Positions 52,327-61,058 of a DNA stretch of 64,000 nucleotides are shown piece by piece. The notes beneath the pieces were generated by a model, which had not been told where the DNA came from, made no database searches, and saw only the letters and a list, made by a program, of their open reading frames with translations. Each line of letters opens with the position of its first letter. Position 1 is the first letter of the stretch. The translations under genes and the position numbers were made by a program. Source of the stretch: Psychrobacillus sp044762855 (GTDB taxonomy: Bacteria; Bacillota; Bacilli; Bacillales_A; Planococcaceae); contig NZ_JBIWFB010000011.1 in NCBI RefSeq assembly GCF_044762855.1, forward strand, positions 1-64,000, given 5' to 3'.

Positions 52327-53199
52327 ATGAGTGAAGTGATTCGTATGTTATATGAACAGAATGACTCAATTCATAATTTGTATGTTTCGGTTTCAAACAA
52401 AGAAATATTTAATGCTCAACAAATGAATGATTCTAACTTAATTGACATTCGATCAATGACTAAAAGTATCGTTTCACTTTTGATTGGAATAGCTTTAAAA
52501 GAAAAACATATAAAGTCTCTAGAAACCCCGATTAATTATTATTTACCTGATGCTCCTGGTCATATAGTAATACGAGACTTGCTTACAATGACTTCAGGAT
52601 TCGATATCGATGATAAAAATTTATACGGGCTTATTCTTAAGAGTAAAGATTGGGTGAAGGATATATTAGACCTACCTTTATCAGGACAGGGAGATTTTAG
52701 ATATAAAGGCGTTGACTATCATCTTTTATCTGCAATTATTAGTAAGTCAACGGGTTTAAAGATGTCCAGCTTTGCTCAGATCAAGTTCTTTTCGCCGCTG
52801 AGAATCAATGAAGTTGAGTGGGAAAGTGACCCGCAAGGTGTAACAGTTGGGAGTACGGGCTTAAAAATTTCATTTGAAAGCCTAGTAAAGATATCAAAGC
52901 TTCTTATCAATAATAGTTTTGATAATAACAATGAAATTATTTCGAACGATTGGATAAAAAAGTCTATTGAAAATTGTATCTCAACAAACCTCAGTTATGG
53001 GGATTATGGATATGGTTGGTGGCTAAAAAGTTATAGAGGGAATGTGATTTATCGAGCTTTAGGTTCAGGTGGTCAGCAAATTCTTATAAATCCCCAGGAA
53101 AAGATTTCAGTTATTATTACAGCGGACTCTAAAACATTTAATCACATAGAGAGTGAAGTTTTATCAAACAAGATTCTAGATGTTATTATGGCTAATTAA
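52327..53199 (+). CDS. Beta-lactamase-fold serine hydrolase
   Basis: Protein of 290 residues without signal peptide. SxxK in DIRSMTKSIVSLLIG (about residue 43), second motif near YKGVDYHLLS, and GSGGQQILINP as the third box. Class C/EstB-like family. It is the third beta-lactamase-fold gene in the window (with 15713 and 34450), and none is exported. GGGGG precedes the ATG. Confidence 0.86.
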   Translation: MSEVIRMLYEQNDSIHNLYVSVSNKEIFNAQQMNDSNLIDIRSMTKSIVSLLIGIALKEKHIKSLETPINYYLPDAPGHIVIRDLLTMTSGFDIDDKNLYGLILKSKDWVKDILDLPLSGQGDFRYKGVDYHLLSAIISKSTGLKMSSFAQIKFFSPLRINEVEWESDPQGVTVGSTGLKISFESLVKISKLLINNSFDNNNEIISNDWIKKSIENCISTNLSYGDYGYGWWLKSYRGNVIYRALGSGGQQILINPQEKISVIITADSKTFNHIESEVLSNKILDVIMAN

Positions 53200-53267
53200 T
53201 TGTTTTGAGTTTATTATCTTAAAAAGGGAATATTTTATCTTCAAGTAACGATGAGTTGTAAATAGGA

Positions 53268-53288
53268 AACTAAAGCGGAAGTTTAGTT
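53268..53288. repeat. Isolated repeat right end
   Basis: AACTAAAGCGGAAGTTTAGTT, a compact right end of the repeat family between the hydrolase gene and the terminator of the peptidase gene. Confidence 0.55.
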
Positions 53289-53333
53289 GAAGAAGAGGAT
53301 GAAATACTCCATATAAGCAACCATATAAAACAA

Positions 53334-53359
53334 GTAGCCGAAAATGCCATTTCGGCTAC
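53334..53359. terminator. Terminator
   Basis: GTAGCCGAAA-ATGCCA-TTTCGGCTAC, perfect 10-bp stem between the convergent hydrolase and peptidase genes. Confidence 0.85.
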
Positions 53360-53373
53360 CCATAGGCTTACTA

Positions 53374-55065
53374 TTAGAATGAATGTTCATCCACCTGATC
53401 AACCCAGCTTTTAACCTTTTCAAGAAGGCTTTCCATGCTTCCATCTTCAAAAGGAGACTCCAGATTTGCACTCTTCAAAAGTTCAGGGTATGAAAGTCGT
53501 CCCCCTTGTTTGCACATTTTCAGGAAGATTTCCCATGCAGATTTTGGGTCATCTTTCTGTTTGATCCATAGTTGGACCGCAGCAAAATGGGCCAAATCAT
53601 AGTCCATGTAATAAAAAGGCGAAGCGAAAAGATGCCCTATTTCATAAAAACCTGTACCTTTCTCTAAAAATTCATTGCCATCATAATCTCGTTCCGGCAA
53701 GTACTCGTGCTCCAACTCACTCCACTTTTGCATCCGATCTTGCATGGTGACTGTCGGGAATTCATACAGGAAGTGTTCGAATTCATCAACGACTGATACA
53801 ACCGGCATATGGATAAATGCTTCGGTTAGGTTAGAAAACTGGTACTTCTGCGTATCTTCGCCAAAAAATAGTTCCATCCACGGCCAGACGAACCGTTCCA
53901 TCGTAAAGGAAAATATCTCACAAGAATCATAGGGTATAATGTACTCAGGTATATTGGAATGACGGCTCATATAAAACTGAAAGGCATGCCCCGCCTCATG
54001 TGCAAAAACTCTGACGTCATTGGATGTGCCATTGAAATTTGCGAAAATAAACGAAGCAACCTCCGGACCGCTATACGAAGCGAAGGCTCCACCCATTTTG
54101 TTTGTACGTGATTCCACGTCAACATTTCCTTTTTCCATCATTTCCTCAAAAAATGCACCCGTTTCAAGAGACAGTTCTCGGAAAATAGCACGGTAAACCT
54201 CTAATATTTCTTGTTGTCCCGCTCTGGGTGAGGGCGGACCGTTTTTGAAGAAATAGCTCTCATCATAATACTTCAGTTTGGAAACGCCTATACGTTTCAA
54301 CTGTTTCTTTCTAAGAGCAGAAATGAAATGTACCCCATGCTCTTTTACTTGCTTGCGATATCGAACGAGGTCGTCTGGCTTATGTCCGGTTCTATGCATT
54401 CGGTCATAGCCAAGTTCCACAAAGGACGAGTAACCTAACTTTGTAGCGATTCGGTTGCGTGTCTTAACAAGTTCATCAAGGATTCGATCAAAATCGGAGG
54501 CATGCTTTTTGAAGAAAAGTGATTTTGCTTTAAAGGCTGCTTTTCGAATCTCACGATTAGATGAGCCTAGATAATGAGCCAAAGTATTTAATCTCAACTC
54601 TTTTCCATCGAAAGGAATAATCGCTTTTCCTAATAGCTCCTGATACTCCGAAACAAGGAGATTTTCCATTCTGATATCATCTTGCACTTCATCAGAATAG
54701 GTTTTCAACTTCATGTCAGCTATTTTGAATAGCTGATTGCCCCACTGGCTCTCAAGTTGTTTCCTAAATTTCGCGTTCAGAATCTCTCTGTAGAATTCAC
54801 CTGTCATTCGTAACCAGCGTGGCTCGAACTCTTGGAAAAAGGCATGTTGATTATTGTATTCATCGTTTGCCGTATCTCTAAAGTAATTAATCCTTGCTTC
54901 GTTTTCTGAGGCCTGATAAACAAGACGATGAAGGTTCAGCTTTTCAAACTGGACATTTTGCTCATCTAAAGAAGTTGCATCTATAAAACTTTTCAACATT
55001 CTTTCAAAGTCTTCTTCATATTGGTCAATATCTAAGATGGAATCCTTTTGTTTAATAATATTCAT
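53374..55065 (-). CDS. M3-family oligoendopeptidase (PepF-like)
   Basis: Zinc oligopeptidase of 563 residues. The catalytic FAHEAGHAFQFYMS (HExxH) with a downstream Glu in the EIFSFTMERFVWPW region is diagnostic of M3 peptidases; it is of the pepF/M3 type of Bacilli. The start ATG 55065 lies six bases after GGAGGG, rather than the upstream ATG at 55083. Cytoplasmic, cleaves short peptides. Confidence 0.92.
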   Translation of the reverse strand: MNIIKQKDSILDIDQYEEDFERMLKSFIDATSLDEQNVQFEKLNLHRLVYQASENEARINYFRDTANDEYNNQHAFFQEFEPRWLRMTGEFYREILNAKFRKQLESQWGNQLFKIADMKLKTYSDEVQDDIRMENLLVSEYQELLGKAIIPFDGKELRLNTLAHYLGSSNREIRKAAFKAKSLFFKKHASDFDRILDELVKTRNRIATKLGYSSFVELGYDRMHRTGHKPDDLVRYRKQVKEHGVHFISALRKKQLKRIGVSKLKYYDESYFFKNGPPSPRAGQQEILEVYRAIFRELSLETGAFFEEMMEKGNVDVESRTNKMGGAFASYSGPEVASFIFANFNGTSNDVRVFAHEAGHAFQFYMSRHSNIPEYIIPYDSCEIFSFTMERFVWPWMELFFGEDTQKYQFSNLTEAFIHMPVVSVVDEFEHFLYEFPTVTMQDRMQKWSELEHEYLPERDYDGNEFLEKGTGFYEIGHLFASPFYYMDYDLAHFAAVQLWIKQKDDPKSAWEIFLKMCKQGGRLSYPELLKSANLESPFEDGSMESLLEKVKSWVDQVDEHSF

Positions 55066-55234
55066 TTTTAACCCTCCAATCACTATTTACTTCAAAGAGT
55101 AATATATTTTACTTCTAAAAGCAATATATAAATTTCTGAAATAAAAAAATACTCTGCGAGAAAAATGTTCATGGAATGTTTAAATCGTTTTGTTGACGAA
55201 AAGTGATGTTATCAAAGGAGTTTCACTCATATTC

Positions 55235-55360
55235 AACTAAACTGTTTCTTTCGTTAAATATCTCCAAATTCTCAACGGTTTATTTTATATCCAAAACATC
55301 AATTTGATATTGGTTATACATTGGGAAATGTTACAATTAAACTAACTCGACAGGTTAGTT
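55235..55360. repeat. Two-ended intergenic repeat copy
   Basis: Left AACTAAACTG with diverged interior; ATTGGGAAATGTTACAATTA conserved; right AACTAAC-TCGACAG-GTTAGTT, which is itself a 7-bp-stem hairpin. Confidence 0.72.
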
Positions 55361-55418
55361 TAATAGAAAATGAAAGTATTTCGATAGTCGATTAATAATA
55401 AGGATGGCAGAGGGGAAT

Positions 55419-55776
55419 ATGGACAAAACACCATTATATGCATATATACTATTTAGTGGAAATGATGATTTCCAGTTAGATATCGTTACAAAAAGACTCG
55501 GTGCGCAACCTAAGCAAACCTGTAAAGCAAGAGGACGATAGAAATAAATCAGTTAGTACACTCAAATACTGGTTGGTGTTTTGAAATAAAAAATAAAGAA
55601 TTACTATTTGTAAAAGATGTGTTACATCCGCTTTTGGAGATAGACTTTCTAATCTAATAACAGATCTTAATAATTACAAGGTATTTATTTCGGAAGATAA
55701 ACTCAACGAATTTGAAGAATTTATAAAACAATTGTCCAGTTCGGAAATAGGCAAGGTACATGTTGCTGGGGACTAA
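55419..55776 (+). pseudogene. Broken DUF4279-like gene
   Basis: GGGG ribosome site and ATG 55419: TPLYAYILFSGNDDFQLDIV then TKRLGAQPKQT, followed by frameshifts (KSVSTLKYWLVF; CVTSAFGDRLSNLITDLNNY; KVFISEDKLNEFEEFIKQLS) to TAA 55776. The start motif and length fit DUF4279 proteins. Probably inactive. Confidence 0.65.
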
Positions 55777-55890
55777 ACAATGTATTAACGTTGTTCAGCT
55801 AAAGTTACAGATTAGTGGTTCTATGAAGTAAGCATTTGTTAAAATAACGGGTGCCTCAGTATAAGGATAAGATGAGAGAGAGGAATATTG

Positions 55891-56082
55891 ATGCTTGTAG
55901 AGTTAGATGAAAGAGTGAAAAGCTGGCTGCAGTCAAAAGGTAAGGATGTTTCAGTAAAAACCATACAAGTTAATGCTTGCTGTGCTCCTCCGATTCAGGA
56001 TTTAATAACGCATCTAGGAAAACCAAAAGATTTGCATAATTATAATGAAATCAAAGTAGACAATTTATCCATTTCTGTATAG
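55891..56082 (+). CDS. CC/Se-motif-like small protein
   Basis: Protein of 63 residues, ATG 55891 seven bases after AGAGAGG. DERVKSWLQSKGKDVSVKTI, VNACCAPP and LGKPKDLHNYNEIKVDNL follow the small family annotated as CC/Se motif (seleno)protein, in which the CC pair is sometimes Cys-Sec. A redox or selenium-related role is inferred from the motif only. A repeat left end (ATAACGGGTGCCTCAG) lies upstream at about 55842. Confidence 0.6.
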   Translation: MLVELDERVKSWLQSKGKDVSVKTIQVNACCAPPIQDLITHLGKPKDLHNYNEIKVDNLSISV

Positions 56083-56510
56083 AAACCTCTTTCATTAAAT
56101 GAAAAAATGATGTTAACATTTACGGGAATGGGCATTTTTAAAACAATTACAGCAAAGTTTTAGTTAGGTTTAAGTATACACTCGGGGGATAGGGGAGAGT
56201 GATATTCCTCATTGAGATGCGTTAGTTAAATGTATGCTAAATAGATGTCAAAGCTATTAAGTGACAAGTTTTATTATTCGTTCTAAAAAAAACGAGTCCT
56301 ACACCAAGATGAGGATGTCAGTAGACTGCCTCTATTTTTCTTTAACTAAAGGGCAGGTTAGTTAGAATAAAGGAGAGAAAGATAGTGATGGAGTGTCAAT
56401 TGGAACGATATTTTAAGAGATATTTTGCATTATAAGTAAATACAAAACGCTAACGTCTTATAGAAAAATAGCCTTTAATATTTACTTGATCTTTCTCTCT
56501 TCGACAGTTT
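56083..56510. other. Intergenic region with repeat end and a short relic
   Basis: Hairpin AGGATGTCAGTAGACTGCCT and right end AACTAAAGGGCAGGTTAGTT (to 56363) match the short-form repeat at 7086-7162. Next, ATG 56388 opens only 15 codons (MECQLERYFKRYFAL). Nothing else supported. Confidence 0.5.
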
Positions 56511-56790
56511 TTAATTAGAACCAAAGACGTTGTTTCTCCAAAAAATAAACACCACACTCAATATTACGGATAATAATCCAACCAGGATAACTTATTGCGT
56601 TCCCATCGCTGAGATGAATATACCACCTACTGCAGGACCGATTGTTGTTCCTATATTTGCGGAGGATAAAAACAAGCCGTTAGCAAAGTCAGGTGCTTGG
56701 GGAGCTGCAGATGTAACCACATATTGAGTAATGTTTGCTGAAATTCCAGTCAATATACCCTGGTGTAAGGTGATAATTACCATAGGTTAG
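56511..56790 (-). pseudogene. C-terminal fragment of an MFS transporter
   Basis: Minus strand: LHQGILTGISANITQYVVTS, FANGLFLSSANIGTTIGPAV, GGIFISAMGTQ, an in-frame stop, then VILVGLLSVILSVVFIFWRN and TAA. These are the last helices of a DHA1-type major facilitator. The N-terminus is absent. Second such fragment in the window (compare 7637-7880). Confidence 0.72.
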
Positions 56791-56906
56791 GTGAATTGAC
56801 CCGTGAAAAATTAATGAAAGATTTTCTAAAATTCGGAACTTCTAGACGATTTGAGCGTATTCAAGTAGAGGACAGAAAATCTAAACGCTTATTGGGGGAG
56901 AATTAT

Positions 56907-57656
56907 TTGAAGATTGACCATCTAGTTGTCAATGTAGATAGTTATGTACAAGAAGATGAGAATTTTATTAAGCAAGTTCACTCTACGGGTCTTCCATATA
57001 AACCGAAATGGGGAAAGGGTACAAAAGGATTTAAGGTATCGAACATATGGATTGGGAATGAATATCTTGAATTAGTTAAAATCAAGTCAAAAGACGGTGG
57101 GGGTTGGATAGAAAGTTGGACTGAGGATTATCATAGTGGGCATAGAGGTCTTATTGGTTTTGCATTAGAAGTAGATGATATTGAAGCAATCTATCAGAAT
57201 TTGATTGGACAGAACATTCAAGTATCAGCGCCAGAACCTTTAAAATTTAAATGGTTCTTTAATCTACTAAGTAAGACAATGCCTTGGAAAAATTCATATT
57301 TACCCAAATTTGAAGGAATGCCTTTTCAATTTTTCTTGCAACAGCTTAATGATGAAAAAAGTAAAAAATATATGCAAAAATATATGGTACCGAATAGTAG
57401 GGAAAACAATATTAATGGAATATTGGAAGTAAAGATTTATGGCATATTGACAGAACAAGACAAAAATATTATTAAAGCACTTTTTAAGGATTATACAGTA
57501 ACAGATAGTACAATTACCGTTTCTCTTGGAAACCAAATCATTTCATTTGTAGAATCTAAAAAATATTCAGTTGAAGTAATATTGGACTGCGAGAATGAAG
57601 AAAAATCTACAAAACAACTTGTGATAGGAAATAACTTAATAATTCAATATGAATAA
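56907..57656 (+). CDS. Glyoxalase-like (PF13468-type) VOC protein
   Basis: Protein of about 249 residues. LKIDHLVVNVDSYVQEDENF start with the metal-ligand His, GFKVSNIWIGNEYLELVKIK, and HRGLIGFALEVDDIEAIYQN, as in long glyoxalase-like-domain proteins of Bacilli. TTG 56907 lies six bases after GGGGGAG and gives the family start. The frame is open 37 codons further upstream (from TTG 56796, REKLMKDFLKFGTSRRFERI), which may be a remnant of another gene. Confidence 0.75.
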   Translation: MKIDHLVVNVDSYVQEDENFIKQVHSTGLPYKPKWGKGTKGFKVSNIWIGNEYLELVKIKSKDGGGWIESWTEDYHSGHRGLIGFALEVDDIEAIYQNLIGQNIQVSAPEPLKFKWFFNLLSKTMPWKNSYLPKFEGMPFQFFLQQLNDEKSKKYMQKYMVPNSRENNINGILEVKIYGILTEQDKNIIKALFKDYTVTDSTITVSLGNQIISFVESKKYSVEVILDCENEEKSTKQLVIGNNLIIQYE

Positions 57657-57677
57657 TTTCAAACAATCGTCTACTTC

Positions 57678-57787
57678 AACTAAACAAGCCCAGTATTGTC
57701 GGGAGTCTAATTTTTCTGCAAAACATCAAGTAGATCTTAGAAATCCATTTTGAGATGTTACAGTTGAGCTAATGCTACAGATTAGTT
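57678..57787. repeat. Two-ended intergenic repeat copy
   Basis: Left AACTAAACAAGCCC; diverged inner hairpin; internal CATCAAGTAGATCTTAGAAA and GAGATGTTACAG; right GAGCTAATGCTACAG then ATTAGTT. Confidence 0.7.
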
Positions 57788-57882
57788 TAACAATAAAAAA
57801 GGGATTATTGTTTTGACCAAAAAGAAAAAGGTACTTTTGGTTAAAGGTAAGTTACTAATTTGTAGATATATGGAGGACAAAA

Positions 57883-58410
57883 ATGATATATGTTATTAGA
57901 CACGGACAGACAGATTTAAATAAGGAAAGAAGGATGCAAGGACGTTTCGGCCTACCTCTAAATGAATATGGTATTAAACAGGCAGAAAATCTGAGAGACA
58001 AAATAAAAGATATAAAGTTTGATTATGTTTTTTCCTCTCCACAAGAAAGAGCTATCCAAACAGCAGAAATAGCGACGGGATTAAAAGTGACAATTGATGC
58101 AAGGCTGGATGTTTTTGATTTAGGAGAAGCAGACAGATTAAAAACTAGCGAAGTGAAAATGGCAGGAGTAGTACCTGATTCAAGTATTTATAGAGGTGTT
58201 GAAGAGCCCAGTGGTTTTGTCGAAAGAGTTTTTAATTTTATGAGTGAACTGGAACGTGAAAATAGAGGGAAAGAACTAAATACTCTACTTTCTGGGCATA
58301 GATGTACGACTGGATGTATTGGTTCTTATTTTGAAGGCATACCGGAAGATAAGAATATTCTAAGGTTTTCATCAAATAATGGTGATTACAAAATTTATCG
58401 TTTCAAATAA
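57883..58410 (+). CDS. Histidine-phosphatase-family (phosphoglycerate-mutase-like) protein
   Basis: Protein of 175 residues. The RHG motif MIYVIRHGQTDLN (catalytic His7), SSPQERAIQTAEI with the second Arg, and LLSGHRCTTGC with the second His. Short-form broad phosphatase of the PhoE/CobC group; substrate unknown. GGAGG before the ATG. It starts about 95 bp after a repeat right end. Confidence 0.88.
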   Translation: MIYVIRHGQTDLNKERRMQGRFGLPLNEYGIKQAENLRDKIKDIKFDYVFSSPQERAIQTAEIATGLKVTIDARLDVFDLGEADRLKTSEVKMAGVVPDSSIYRGVEEPSGFVERVFNFMSELERENRGKELNTLLSGHRCTTGCIGSYFEGIPEDKNILRFSSNNGDYKIYRFK

Positions 58411-58442
58411 TTCATTTGACGATGTAAAAAGGTGAAGTTTCT

Positions 58443-58811
58443 ATGAGAGAAAAAGATAAACATATATGGATAGAAGCTGAAGAGTGGGAAAATGATGAAT
58501 GGGATATTGAGGATGGAAATACGGATGTTAAAGTTACTTTTTCAGACCGTAGTGTATGGATGGCGACATTTTTTACATACAGAAACATTGAAAGGCAAAG
58601 AGAGAAGAATGAAAAGTCAGGGGAATGTATGCATGGAGCCTACTTTCAGGCGAGTGATATGGTTTTAATTGATAATATAAGCAAAGAAAGAATTTATGAA
58701 GTAATTAATTATCTTATCGATAACGGTGAATTTGAGTTTGTATTTACTAAATATCCCGATGTTGAGGTTCAAGAGGAATACTTCTTTCCAGTAAATTTCT
58801 TCTTAAAATAA
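58443..58811 (+). CDS. Hypothetical acidic protein
   Basis: Protein of 122 residues: HIWIEAEEWENDEWDIEDGN, SDRSVWMATFFTYRNIERQR, GAYFQASDMVLIDNISKERI. Soluble. I recognise it as a type of orphan Bacillus protein, possibly immunity-like, without assigned function. AAAGGTG upstream. Its stop merges with a repeat left end (ATAACGGCTGCTCTAGTTG). Confidence 0.6.
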   Translation: MREKDKHIWIEAEEWENDEWDIEDGNTDVKVTFSDRSVWMATFFTYRNIERQREKNEKSGECMHGAYFQASDMVLIDNISKERIYEVINYLIDNGEFEFVFTKYPDVEVQEEYFFPVNFFLK

Positions 58812-58915
58812 CGGCTGCTCTAGTTGAAGAACAGGGAATGCTGAAGTTTTTTCAGAAATGCGCTACATCTCGACCCAAATACATGCAAGATGATAAAAAT
58901 TTTAAGGGGATTCTG

Positions 58916-59480
58916 ATGAAGAAATTATTGCTATTAATTTGTGGAATTACACTTTTGTCTGCTTGTTCGGAAGAGTTAAATCTACCTAGAAGAACAAAAT
59001 CTTATACTTTCAGAACAATTAAATGAAAAAGAACAAAAGATCAAAGATTTAACACAACATATTGAGCAGTTGAATATACAGGTAGATGATTTTAATATGG
59101 AAAAAGAACATTACACTTTCGTAAGTAATAATGCTAGGGAGTTTGTTAAAGCACATACGACAGGAGATAAAGAAAAAATCCAACAGCTAGTATCCGATGA
59201 GGTCGTTCTTGTAGAAAAAGAAAACAAATTATTTGCTAGAATAGACAGCTCTGGTGAATATGAATGGCAATTATTTACTAAGGATGCCAAGGGTCAATTC
59301 GTGGATTGGGTAATACAAGGACATGAGTATGATGGTGAATCGAAAACATTTAATATTGCTATAAGAGAATTTTATCTAGATTCAAACGGAGAGCCAGAAA
59401 GTCCTCCAACATTCTTGTATTTAACTTTTAAATTGTATGACAATGAGTGGAAGATTAATAGTTTGGCATTTGACGTGTAG
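58916..59480 (+). pseudogene. Lipoprotein gene split by one frameshift
   Basis: ATG 58916 behind AAGGGG gives a lipoprotein signal (KKLLLLICGITLLSAC). Near 58985-59000 the frame is lost, and the continuation in another frame reads NLILSEQLNEKEQKIKDLTQ (coiled coil), then FVSNNAREFVKAHTTGDKEK to YDNEWKINSLAFDV and TAG 59480. A single indel would restore a protein of about 187 residues, so it is either a recent pseudogene or a sequencing error. The downstream part (from ATG 59070) alone lacks the export signal. Confidence 0.75.
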
Positions 59481-59502
59481 AGATAGACCGGTTCATTTCT
59501 TC

Positions 59503-59523
59503 AACTAAAAGGGCAGGTTAGTT
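59503..59523. repeat. Compact repeat right end
   Basis: AACTAAAAGGGCAGGTTAGTT, 68 bp before a short gene relic at 59591. Confidence 0.65.
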
Positions 59524-59590
59524 TAATAAGGCTAGAATGATTGTTAAACTTCCAAAGGTTTTAATGATATTTTTAAGGAGTACTTATTTG

Positions 59591-59800
59591 ATGAAATTTA
59601 ATGATGCGATACAAGTAGGTGATTTTGTAAAAGCCAAATAAATAGCTTCCCAAATGGATATGGATTTTCTGAAAGAAACTCTTTTCCTTATAGCTTATGA
59701 CAATGAAAACATTGCTACTTACGGATTTATAAGTTATTTAATATATGAAGAACCGCCTATGAATTTCAAATTTATTCAACTAACGAGTGCTTTACTTTAA
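59591..59800 (+). pseudogene. Truncated small gene with in-frame stop
   Basis: AAGGAG upstream of ATG 59591: MKFNDAIQVGDFVKAK, TAA, then IASQMDMDFLKETLFLIAYD and NENIATYGFISYLIYEEPPM running into a repeat left end at 59778. The pattern belongs to orphan immunity-like Bacillus proteins, with the C-terminus missing. Confidence 0.55.
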
Positions 59801-59818
59801 GAAGGAGTAAAGCATTTT
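59778..59818 (+). repeat. Repeat left end with terminator hairpin
   Basis: AACTAAC, GAGT, then GCTTTACT / AGTAAAGC hairpin and a T-rich tail. Same form as 43363-43404. Confidence 0.7.
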
Positions 59819-60150
59819 GCTTATTCAAATATGTATTAAACAATAAAAAAGCTACTAAAACCGAACAAGAAACAGTAAAATCAATTTTCTTTGAGATAGT
59901 TGAAAAGAATAATCTAGATTCTAATTTATTTAATCTTAAAGTGGCTGATGGTGATGAAGGACCAGATTGGTAATTAGGTTTTTATTTTACTAACATCACT
60001 AACAAAGCTTAGTAAGCAAGAGTATATAAAGCAGTTAGTAAAGAAATTTCCTTAAACTAATGCCACAGTCAAGTTTTGTCTTCTTCCACTAACTGATGTA
60101 TTTCGTGGGTTTGTTTCTGTTAATCAAATTGAAATTAATTAACTTCAAAA
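59819..60150. other. Gene relic and repeat ends
   Basis: A frame from about 59818 to TAA 59971-59973 reads FKYVLNNKKATKTEQETVKS, IFFEIVEKNNLDSNLFNLKV and GDEGPDW without a start: a C-terminal remnant. Right-end-like AAACTAATGCCACAGTCAAG at about 60055 and left-end-like CACTAACTGATGTATTTC at about 60089. Confidence 0.5.
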
Positions 60151-60579
60151 CTAATCTTTTTTAACTGTATATCTAACTTGTTTAAAGATTACTATATCTC
60201 CAGTTTCAGTATCATCTATAGTTTGCAAAAGTTGAACTTTTGGCTTGTAGTCCGTCCTATGAGCGTCTTTGATACCTGTAATGTCAAGTTTGTAAGATTC
60301 ACCATTTTTTATTTTTTGTTCCAATACTTTTTTATTGGCAACAAAAATAAAGGTCACTTTATTCTCATCAATCCCGTCAATCATCATTTCCAATTCATTA
60401 TCTTTTGTTGTAATCGTTGATGTTAATAATTCAATATTTCCGTTTCCAGTTTCTTGTTTACTTGCAATTTTATAAGCAGCTCTATCACTTGAATCTAAAG
60501 AATTTTCTATTATACTTGAACATCCGTATAATGTGTTACCAGCAAATAGAATAAAACTTAATCCAATAATCTTTTTCAA
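60151..60579 (-). CDS. Small lipoprotein
   Basis: Protein of 142 residues from TTG 60579, seven bases after AGGAGG. Lipoprotein signal KKIIGLSFILFAGNTLYGCS, then a beta-rich domain (VTFIFVANKKVLEQKIKNGE; YKLDITGIKD). The frame extends upstream to 60681 without a ribosome site. No named family recognised. Confidence 0.7.
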   Translation of the reverse strand: MKKIIGLSFILFAGNTLYGCSSIIENSLDSSDRAAYKIASKQETGNGNIELLTSTITTKDNELEMMIDGIDENKVTFIFVANKKVLEQKIKNGESYKLDITGIKDAHRTDYKPKVQLLQTIDDTETGDIVIFKQVRYTVKKD

Positions 60580-60698
60580 AAATACGCCTCCTTTTAGGAA
60601 GATTATAACATTACAGTAAACAGATAGTTCACAGTCCGTAATAATCAATCTTTTTTCCAAATGAACACTAACTTCTATCAAAAAAATGCTGAAATTAT

Positions 60699-61058
60699 TC
60701 AGCGTTTTTGGTAATGAGCTAGTAGTTTTTTACTTTTGGGTGATCTAAAGAATATAAAACAAATCAAATATATAAAGCAAGTAACTCCAAATAATGCAAA
60801 AATCCCAGGTGTTAGAACTAAATAAAAACTAAATGGAATTGACCAAGCAAAAGCTATTAACATTAATGACTTTTTTGAAGTTATAGTTGAGGTAATAGCT
60901 AGGCATGCAGGGAGAAACAACATAAAAAATGTGGTTGCCATAGAGTCAGTAGTTGGACTTGAGTAAGGATTATAAAAGGCAAACACTATCCATAATGCTA
61001 TGCTCGAGAATCCTCCTACTAAACCTAAGAAAAATGTCATTTTTCTAACTGTAACCAC
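60699..61058 (-). CDS. Small four-helix membrane protein
   Basis: Protein of 113-119 residues. Hydrophobic segments FFLGLVGGFSSIALWIVFA, MATTFFMLFLPACLAITST, LMLIAFAWSIPFSFYLVL and IFALFGVTCFIYLICFIFF. The start is uncertain: GTG 61058 abuts AAGGAG, while ATG 61040 is farther away. No family recognised; probably not co-transcribed with the lipoprotein 120 bp downstream. Confidence 0.6.
   Translation of the reverse strand: MVTVRKMTFFLGLVGGFSSIALWIVFAFYNPYSSPTTDSMATTFFMLFLPACLAITSTITSKKSLMLIAFAWSIPFSFYLVLTPGIFALFGVTCFIYLICFIFFRSPKSKKLLAHYQKR

Noticed and set aside
6673..60110. Calling the array a true integron with canonical attC sites
   Set aside because: Boxes AACTAAC/GTTAGTT depart from RYYYAAC/GTTRRRY, several right ends fold alone, and no IntI-type integrase is present in the window. 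Kept as a hypothesis only.
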